From NCBI RefSeq assembly GCF_964355755.1, contig NC_092674.1, forward strand, positions 14,205,001 through 14,269,000: 64,000 nt of DNA. Reading direction: 5' to 3'. This document shows, piece by piece, positions 56,340-64,000 of the stretch (position 1 is its first letter; every line of letters starts with the position of its first letter). Origin of the DNA: Antedon mediterranea. Lineage: Eukaryota > Echinodermata > Crinoidea > Comatulida > Antedonidae. The position numbers and the translations under genes were made by a program. The notes under the pieces were generated by a model. It ran no database searches and had not been told where the DNA came from. It was given only the letters and a program-made list of their open reading frames with translations.

Positions 56340-57215
56340 TTCAAATGAATATCATATCCAAAGTTTACCAAAATCGGACATCGCGAAGTGGGTTAATTAG
56401 CATAAATTCAAAATGGCCGCCATTTGCTATTTTGAAGCCTCATATCTCTCTAACGGTTTGATTTAGACCACCTAAGTGCATTACGAGTAGATATAAATGT
56501 GATATTAAACATTCTAATGAGCATATTTAAATTCCCATTTGACGTACCAATGACGTCATATGGTAGTTGTGACGTCATATATTATGTTATAACTGTTTAA
56601 ATGACATTATACTATGCGAACAATTTAGGAACTGCAAGAAAACATGTTTCTTGACATTTTCCTTGTTGAAATGAACATTATTTCCAAAGTTTACCAAAAT
56701 CGGACGTCAGGAAGTGGGTTAATTAGCATACATTCAAAATGGCCGCTATTTACTATATCATTTTGAAGCCCTATATCTCCTTAATGGTGGTTTTAGACCA
56801 CCAAAGTGCATTGCGAGTAGATATAAATGTGACATTAAACTTTCCAATTAACACATTTAAATTACCATATGACAAAAACATGACGTCATAAGGTAGTTGT
56901 GACGTCATATATTATGTTATAACTGCTTAAATGGCATTATCCCATGCTAAAAAATGTAGAAACTGCAGAAAAACAATTGTCTAACAATTTCCTGTTGAAA
57001 TGAACATGATATCCTAAGTTCACCAAAATCAGACTTCAAGAAGGGGGTAAATAAGCATAAATTCAAAATGACTGCTATTTACTATACCATTTTGAAGCCC
57101 TGTATCTCCTTAGCGGTTGGGCCGGGTTTAGACAGCCTATTTGCATTACGAGTAGATATATATGTAAAAACCGTTGAAATTTATCATTAAGTTTCCATTT
57201 ACAAAATCTTAAGAA
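56340..57215. repeat. About 327-bp tandem repeat, 2.6 units
   Basis: Units start near 56,340, 56,666 and 56,995, each with CAAAATCGGAC, TTCAAAATGGCCGC, CCTCATATCTC and ACGAGTAGATATAAATGTGA. The third is truncated near 57,200. Units 1 and 2 each carry two TGACGTCA palindromes (56,551 and 56,570; 56,881 and 56,900). Similar text occurs in the inverted-repeat elements, so this may be the interior of such an element. Confidence 0.8.
56551..56907. promoter_or_regulatory. Four CRE-type TGACGTCA palindromes (sequence match only)
   Basis: TGACGTCA is at 56,551-56,558, 56,570-56,577, 56,881-56,888 and 56,900-56,907, spaced 19 bp within each pair. It is the consensus for CREB/ATF factors, but the setting is a repeat and no promoter is evident. 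Confidence 0.25.
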
Positions 57216-58150
57216 AATAGTTATTCTACAGAACCGTATATGAAAGGTCAAATGTATTTCCGAAACTGATTTGTACTCAAGCGCGCGCACATCTTGTTTT
57301 GTGTTTACTAAAACTACATCTTTTAGAACTTTATCTCTTTAAATTGGTAAAGGAATAAAAAAAATTGTAATGAGGCGATTGTTTGTTGGTCAGGCTATTC
57401 AAACCCATCATTCCCACAAACTCATCTCAATTCCCCAACTGAAAATTTAGATGATACATGCAATGATAAATGTCATACTGTAGTTTTCGGTATAGTCAGC
57501 ATCTCCATTCTGCTCTTTCTAAGTTGCTATTTCATTGCATCTGTTTGGTGTCGATCATTTATGAGACAACAACTTTTTATGATGTTTTATATAATGTTTA
57601 TCTTTTGAATGATGTTTCCAAGATTTGTTCTAATGTAATACAAATTATAAAACTGTCAATAAACCCCTAATTTTGACCTTTGACATATAGCCGGCACAAA
57701 TATTTTTGGCTTGGAGCACACTTTTCATATCTCAGAAATTGTTGGGCGGATATGGTCATAGTTGCTGTCAAAATACTCAGAAGATACATATTTCTATTCA
57801 CTTTAATGGACAACTTTTACCATAAATGACCATGAAACTTTATTTTTGATCATTGGTCAAGAAAATGGCCATATCATTATCTCAGCAACCACTAATCAGA
57901 AAGTTATTATTTTAGTCTCAAATTACTCACAATATATATAATTATATGTTATATGTTTTGGTTAACGTTTTTCATTGACGCTATTTTTCAGAAATAAGGT
58001 TCTCGACGCACGTAACTAAAGTTTTTCGTAATGCTTGCGCACGCACAGATCAAGTTGTTTACAAAGTGGGCGGAGCTTGGAAAATAGCGTTAACGTGCAT
58101 GTGCGAAAACTCCCTATATGAGAAGATAAGAACATTATGTTGTAAAGCCT
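57216..58150. other. Non-coding, transposon-interior-like
   Basis: 57,660-57,960 has CATATCTCAGAAATTG, TTCACTTTAATGGAC and CATTATCTCAGCAACC, phrases typical of the interiors of the inverted-repeat elements here. No gene. Confidence 0.5.
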
Positions 58151-58306
58151 GTTTTCCACTAGGCGAAATTATTAGCGCAAATCAAACATTTTCGCGTATA
58201 CGCGCACGCCCAATGGAGCACGTTGTTGATAAAAATAAACTGCGCATGCGCGCGTATAATGCAAAAAATGTTCAATTCGCGCGAATAAATTCACCTTGTG
58301 GAAAAC
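58151..58306. mobile_element. MITE of 156 bp with inverted ends GTTTTCCAC
   Basis: Ends GTTTTCCACTAGGCGAAATT and, in reverse, GTTTTCCACAAGGTGAATTT form imperfect inverted repeats of about 28 bp, reaching into CG-rich GCGC words. The centre includes TGCGCATGCGCG (58,241). The 123-codon plus frame 58,066-58,437 spanning it is fortuitous. No target duplication is certain. Confidence 0.6.
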
Positions 58307-59099
58307 ATAACAGGCTTGATGAAGCTAAGCGAGTTATAATGTTGAGCTCAGATAGTAATTGCTTAATTTCATCATGGGTTAGTCGTTTAAATTTTACTAG
58401 AAATTTATTTTTAGTTTGTGTTTATATTAAAACGTAATTCCAAATTATTCAGGACCTTTCAGTTTACCTTTAAAGTTTGTTTCTCGTAGTAAAATTTACC
58501 TTAAATCTGCAAATAGAGAACAATAGGTACATCTGATTGATCTTGCCGACAGATAAAATCTTTGAATTTCTTACAACTTTGTGGCTCTGCCGCGGAGCGC
58601 AAAATAGTTTCCCCAAATTGTTTTTACTTGATTCATAAATATTAGTATCTAAACTTTAGATTGATGATTTTTTTATTAAAAAATAATTTGTCGCACATGA
58701 AAAAAAACGCGTTTGTTTTTACCCTACTTTTTAAGAGTTTTATATATGCTAATTAGTAATTAATTAGTAAAAATCTTAGAATTTCATCAAATTATTTGAA
58801 ACTTTACTTAATTATTGTCAAGATGCTAGTTAATGTAAGTCTAAAATATTAAAACGCTAGGTAACTACGTTTGGCTTCCAGAGGCTGTTAAACTTAATAT
58901 AAATTATACACCAAAAATTAACAAAATTGGCCGAAAATCGTTATTTTTCGATTTTCTCGAAAACTTAGCGATATTTTAGCAAACAAACTACACATCAGGT
59001 TTACTTACATCAAGGTCTACCAATGTGCAAAATATGAGGCAATTCGAAATTTTGACCCTTGCCACTAAATTACGAATATGTCTGATTTTTGGTGACAAG
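58307..59099. other. Non-coding stretch
   Basis: Nothing gene-like; AT-rich with scattered repeat phrases (TTTCGATTTTCTCGAAAAC). Confidence 0.5.
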
Positions 59100-59873
59100 C
59101 ACTCTTAAATAGCTGATAATCAGAGATGTGCGCGCGTGCAATTTAACCATCTAAATGAATATTTATTTACTAAAGCTAAAATTATGTTTTCTATTAGAGA
59201 AACTTTGTTGTTATGGGAACATACTAAGTGGTTGGTGTAACTTCACACTAACGATATATTTAATCATTACATTAATTAGTCTCCTTTACATAGACCTTTG
59301 TCATAGGCGATGATTTAAAATTCAGATAGTTTTAGTATTGATATTATGTTACTGAGGTGTAGTAGTATGCTACATGCAATGTGGATTGTTGAACATTTTA
59401 ATTTATTGATGATAAAAGTATATTATTATTGTAACCGAATTTGTCATGATTTACGATGAATTTAAATTAGTTTTTCCATCATGTTATGAGGTATAGTAGT
59501 ATTATATTATTATTGTAACTGAATTAACATTGTTAAAGTTTTATAGAATACTGGTAAAATACTGGTAAGTAATGTCCCACACTCCACACTAAACATGGCC
59601 ATGCATTTAATACAGAACATTGTATTACATTGACAGGTCAGAATGTTATAATGTACTTGGTATTTAAACTATACTAAATGACCAAATAGTGACATACACT
59701 TTTGTCAAATCATTCCCTGATTTGAATCGTTGGATAGATTTAAACTATATGAAACTATTTTAACAATAATATTGTTTGTACATTATACGTATGATGTAGT
59801 AATTCTTTGTTTGTCACTGAAAGTAATGGTAATGTATAATTTGTAAAGTGTCCCATATCGTATCTTTATGTGT
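59100..59873. repeat. Segmental duplication D3, copy d
   Basis: Homologous to 10,500-11,050 and 13,838-14,290 (GATGTGCGCGCGTGCAA, GGTGTAACTTCACACTAACG, CTAAACATGGCCATGCATTT). It lacks the part with the microexon candidate. Confidence 0.8.
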
Positions 59874-61499
59874 TGTCAGTATGCTGTTATTTACGTACCT
59901 ATAGAGCAATACCTTCCCCGCGATTATGTGTACATTTAATGAAGAAAGAACAAAACTTAAAACTGTTACGTAAAAAAGGCGAGCGGCGTTTATTGTAAGT
60001 AATATTTTAGATGAATTAATATTATCAACATGCACAAGTACCTTAAATTGAATTCTACAATGTAAAGGATTCCAATGAAAACAAAAATGGTCCTGCTCTA
60101 AAACGTAGTGACAACTCAAATACAAGTTATTTGGTAAGATCTTGCTTGAAGGTATCCATTGCTTTAAAAGACAACGAAGTAAACTATCTTTGATAACTGA
60201 CTTCCCAAAGTCAATATTAACCTTGACAAGGCACCGGTGTTCCGAACCATAATTATGTGAGAGGTACGACCGCCATGCAGTTATCGACAGTACAGTCATC
60301 CTCGCTACAAATTACAGTATCTATAATATGACCCGCATTGTGGTTGGTTTATTTACCTATATTATTACCGGCACGCCCATTAAATCACACTGAATTATAT
60401 AGCACCAGTTATTAATAATATTTGTAACACTTACATTGTTTGGAAGATCCACTTTAGCACCTGCCTTGAGCAAAATAGTGCAAACGTCTGTGTGGCCCTC
60501 TAGTGCAGCTACATTTAAAGGTGACCATCCATTCTGAAATAATAACAAACATCATGTTATAGAAGTAGTAGTATAGTCTTCTACAAAAAGCTAATTAATA
60601 TTGTATTGAAATTGTTTCGATGTGATCAAGTAAAACTAGCTTAAAAGCCAGGTGAGGGCAAACAAATTATTTTGATCTTGCATTCCAATATCTATAGTTT
60701 ACCCTATGTTTCACAATGTTTGTGATTTTATTTGTGTTACACGAGCTTGTTGAAAATATGCACTTTATTATCAGTGGTGGATAGTTCAAATTACAATAAA
60801 ATCTCTATTCATTTGTACACAAATGTTGTAAATAGAGAGACAATTAAAAAAAATCTAAAAATAAACAGTGTGGTAAAAATGTTATCAGAGGACTAAATAT
60901 AGATAATACTTCATAGTTTTATTTTCATGCTATAGCAAAAATTATCCATCGTATATCCACCATCTTTTTTCACCTTCTATGGAGTCACCGGACATGTAAT
61001 TACACTAGGTTAAACTACTTAACTACTGCAAAAAGTCTTTCTGGTTTTTATAACAGAATGTTACCAAATTTTGTATTTCACCATTTTAAGAGAAATCCAT
61101 GTGTTTTCGTCTTGATATCTATTACTATATATTATTTGATTTATGTACAATTAACAAGATATTATATTTAAAATTCATGCCTGTATCTAAGCTTTAACTT
61201 AAATAAAGATTATTAACCTTTGATGTTTTCTTAAAGATAATGTATTGTGTATGCATGCATTTGTTTTGCTTGTATACTATTTTGTTATATAGTACGGTAC
61301 TTTTGTACGTAGCATTTATATACTACAAATTTGGTAAGAAATTGTGGTCCTTAATATGAAAGATGGCACTAGTTCTGCTGCTAGTTATTTTGCTACAATT
61401 ATCAAAGAACCTATAGATACAGTGCACTGATTGGGTAATAGAATAATGTAGTTTGATGACTACGGTTAGTGTAATTTTGCGACAGTTGAAAACTTCAAC
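59874..61499. repeat. Segmental duplication D4, copy 2 (contains ankyrin exon F)
   Basis: Partner of 26,181-27,827. The minus frame 59,814-60,299 (161 codons) runs through intron sequence and into D3; its counterpart in copy 1 is shorter, so it is not conserved as a protein. Confidence 0.92.
60435..60533 (-). CDS. Ankyrin-repeat exon F (99 bp, one repeat)
   Basis: A 33-residue ankyrin repeat with acceptor TTATTTCAG and donor GTAAGTG, phase 0 at both ends. Residues 1-12 read NGWSPLNVAALE; residues 13-33 equal those of A and B. It is the most 5' exon of the series in this window, so the promoter, start codon and any N-terminal domain lie beyond it, probably past 64,000. The last 63 bp are identical in DNA to exon B, while surrounding intron differs by scattered substitutions and indels, which suggests recent duplication or gene conversion with purifying selection. 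Confidence 0.85.
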
Positions 61500-62133
61500 A
61501 TTTAAGTTTTTTTGTTGGAGATATTGATATACCCACTGTCATATCTTACTTCTTACTTGAATCTTACTTGAATCTTTGGGCTTTTAAACGCCCTCCATTT
61601 CTTCTGTATTAAACTAGAATTGGTAGTAGAATCTACCTCCCATTGCTCTCTCTTTGTTTAGGTGTTCCTTGAATGCATTAATGCATATGGAACTTTTAAA
61701 GTTAAAACAGCCCAAATCATATTATTATAATAAATAAAATACAAAATAGAAAAGTCATTAAAAAAAACATTCCCTAACAATCAGTGCTCTAAATGGTAAC
61801 AATTATTACGGAATCTATTTTTACGAGGAGTGATAGACCGCTTCCTTGAACTTAAAAAATGAGATGGTTTGAGTCTTGCAAAATCAAATGTGTTTTCTTA
61901 GTAAAGTGATCTCTAATCAATCAAATTGAAAGTATACGTGAAGCATAATTAGCAATACAGTTAAGTTCCAACTTATCCTTACATGTGGTCCCGGTAAACC
62001 ATGCAACAATGATAAAAGTGAGAATACTTTCAATGACCGATTTATAAAAAAGAAAGACGTAGGCCTGATGGGAGGTTTAACTTCAAAATATTTAAGTCTG
62101 TGCACAAAGTAAAAACGTTGAGCATGGGCCTTA
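61500..62133. repeat. Non-coding; D8 copy 2
   Basis: 61,720-61,900 resembles 4.36-4.56 and 28.3-28.45 kb. 61,899-62,133 is nearly identical to 39,962-40,200. The 62-codon minus frame 61,917-62,105 lies within the repeat. Confidence 0.75.
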
Positions 62134-63382
62134 GTAATTATTCAGAACAAAATACACAAGTTCTGCCAATTGTTGCATCCACATGAGTACTGTATTTATT
62201 TGACATAGGCTTGCTAATGCGTGACGATAATCTAACGTGACGGTTACAATGTTCCTATATAATTACTTCTTTCTAGGAATTCTCCGCCACGCCCAAGTTC
62301 ACATATCACGATTAACTGAAAGTTTAACAAAACATCTATAAAGTAAAGACTCAATAGTTACTACAATAGTTTCATTAAGATGATATGCCTGCCTCCTAAT
62401 CTTATGTGTATATAAGTATACGCTTACCGAAAGTAGGCCTAAGCAACCAAAGTAATACACTAGCATCCCACTGATGTGTCCATTAACCACCATTGTCTTG
62501 TACTAACTGACTGACCTTGGCCACAGAACACAGTGAGCTAATTTGCATAATAATGCCACCTGTGAGCACTACTAACTAGCCAATCAGCAAAGAGTTACTC
62601 AAGTGGAACAATGAGCTAACTTGGCTTCATAGAGCCACACAATAAATAAAGTACAGTAAATTAATAGTAAAACTTCTTAATTTGGCCTTTACACCGGCCC
62701 CTTAATTGTGAACCACAATTATCTATAACAAACTTGGCCAAATATATTCTTTTTCTTTAACAGAACAAATTAATTATTTAATTTAAAAGTTCTTTTTTCT
62801 TTAAGCATTTATAGTCCAGTCAATCTGATGATATACCCACCACAAATTGCAATAGTAACAAAGCAAGTATTTTTGAATTCCATATAAAGTGTAGAACGAC
62901 ATACTAAAAGTCACCGAAAATCCAAGCATTGGGTCAAGGGGTCAGAGGTCAATAAAGGTCATTTTAAATCAAAATTAATATGCCCAATTAATTACATATA
63001 TTTAACCATTTGAAATACATTATATACAAGTGTGATTTATGTGATCCGAAAGCTTATTAAATTTCCTATTCAGTGATATCAAACTTATAGTCATAACATT
63101 TTATTTAGCATGTCATTTTTGCGGAAAAACACAACATAATGTGTCAATTTTGGCTAAAAATGTTGTTTTCGCTGTAAACAACAATGGTATACACACAGGG
63201 ATACCCTGGGGTGAACATTTCAGTCCAAAGCGATACACATGACCAGCTCAAGATGCAGATGAGTTCCTGTTCCTTTTGCTTCTGGATGATCTACATTCCA
63301 TTTTTTCCAGATGGCATTTGTGTTGCCATGGTTACAGTATTTATATTGGGATGTGTAAGTATTTTAAAGATTTTTTAACCAG
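62134..63382. other. Non-coding; possible promoter-like words, no gene proven
   Basis: 62,540-62,610 includes ATTTGCATAA and GCCAATCAGC; nothing ties them to a transcript. 62,930-62,970 has GGTCAAGGGGTCAGAGGTCA, as in the inverted-repeat elements. Overlapping plus frames 63,184-63,378 and 63,276-63,458 are weak; GTAAGT at 63,354 is a possible donor. Confidence 0.4.
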
Positions 63383-63619
63383 TAGAAATACAAAGATGTT
63401 CAACAGCAGTTTGACAATGACCTCCATGCTGTATGACGTTCGGACCATCTGGGCATGATTGTCAACAGACCTGGTGATTGAAAAGGTTTCTATGAGAAGC
63501 CTCAAAGAAACCAGAGGTTTGACAAGAGATTTAGGAATGAGTACATCCAGACCAAATCTGCGCTGAATGTAATGCCTCGCAATAGTATCAGGGCGTTACT
63601 CCAGCAGCGGCCAACATAA
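63383..63619 (+). pseudogene. Coding-like stretch with three stops, family unknown
   Basis: After an acceptor-like TTTTTTAACCAG, one frame runs 78 codons to TAA at 63,617: KYKDVQQQFDNDLHAV, then RSDHLGMIVNRPGD, then KGFYEKPQRNQRFDKRFRNE, YIQTKSALNVMPRNSIRALL and QQRPT. It is broken by TAG (63,383) and TGA (63,434, 63,479), each explicable by a C-to-T change. The hydrophilic, varied composition looks like real protein. The YEKP box followed by basic residues faintly recalls mitochondrial ribosomal protein bS21m, which I would not assert. It could be a retrocopy or decayed exon. Confidence 0.4.
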
Positions 63620-63654
63620 GAACCTATGGCCACACGTCAGGAACACAATAGCAA

Positions 63655-63800
63655 TCAGGCCCGTAACCAGGGGGGGGATCGGGGGGATCGTACGATCCCC
63701 CCCGCTGAACAGCGAGTTCCGCTTGGCCTCCCACTTTTTTTTTGCTGGGCATACTAACACAACACGACGATTGTTCACTACAGGCCTAGTCAAGCCTTAA
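63655..63800. repeat. Repeat start with G-runs and a 22-bp palindrome
   Basis: AGGCCCGTAACCAGG leads into G-runs; 63,681-63,702 is a perfect palindrome (GGGGGGATCGT and its complement). It looks like the end of a dispersed repeat. The minus frame 63,596-63,793 is by chance. Confidence 0.5.
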
Positions 63801-64000
63801 TAAATTTAATTAATATATATATATATATTTTAACTAAAATATAAAAACCTAACACTAAAATTTACAAGATAAGTTCTATTTGATAACTGCTGAACATCGT
63901 GGTTCTGGAGCTAGCGAGCTGTACACAGAGCATAGTTGTTGTTTGGTTGACATAACAGGGTATTCCCCTACACAGGTCTCCGCGTGCGTGTGTGACGTGC
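63801..64000. other. Non-coding with TA microsatellite
   Basis: A TA tract lies at about 63,812-63,828. Nothing else is recognisable before the window end. Confidence 0.5.

Noticed and set aside
58066-58437. 123-codon plus frame
   Set aside because: It spans a MITE and its flanks, and no domain is recognisable.
59814-60299. 161-codon minus frame
   Set aside because: It runs through intron sequence of duplicate D4; the near-identical copy at 26,298 is truncated and differs in frame.

Overview
This window is AT-rich animal nuclear DNA. Single-repeat ankyrin exons have GT-AG borders, introns are long, and non-LTR, Penelope-like, LTR and inverted-repeat DNA elements lie nested in one another. 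A marine invertebrate is likely from the element types, but the sequence does not fix the lineage. I see no complete host gene, no rRNA, no convincing tRNA gene and no CRISPR array.

Layout. 1-2431 is the 5' half of a minus-strand LINE (PHD-finger ORF1, endonuclease start of ORF2). 2434-7600 is duplicated sequence carrying a 22-bp minisatellite, a 647-bp solo LTR and a foldback-element arm. 8.6-20 kb is mostly non-coding, with one ankyrin exon at 13.2 kb. 20,995-25,148 is a dead Penelope-like element with a hammerhead-like motif; a 2,870-bp inverted-repeat element is inserted inside it. 26-31 kb holds one intact and one broken ankyrin exon. 30.9-35.2 kb is a plus-strand LINE with internal deletions. 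36-44 kb repeats much of 2.4-7.6 kb and also holds a broken gene of a multicopy invertebrate family plus an L1/Tx1-like fragment. 44-64 kb holds three more ankyrin exons, a third LINE fragment, an intact foldback element, a 327-bp tandem repeat and small inverted-repeat elements.

The unifying feature is a set of five intact and one decayed 99-bp ankyrin exons, all on the minus strand. Each intact exon encodes exactly one 33-residue repeat and has phase-0 borders, so any number can be gained, lost or skipped without breaking frame. Each was copied with kilobases of flanking intron, so the window is a mosaic of about ten duplicated segment types. Comparing paralogous segments gives empty sites for several insertions: the solo LTR, the Penelope-like element, a 38-bp palindrome and a LINE tail. 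The three most similar exons differ almost only in residues 1-12, mainly at positions expected to face a ligand.

Coordinates of duplicated blocks and of element edges without a visible target duplication are read by eye and are approximate to tens of bases.
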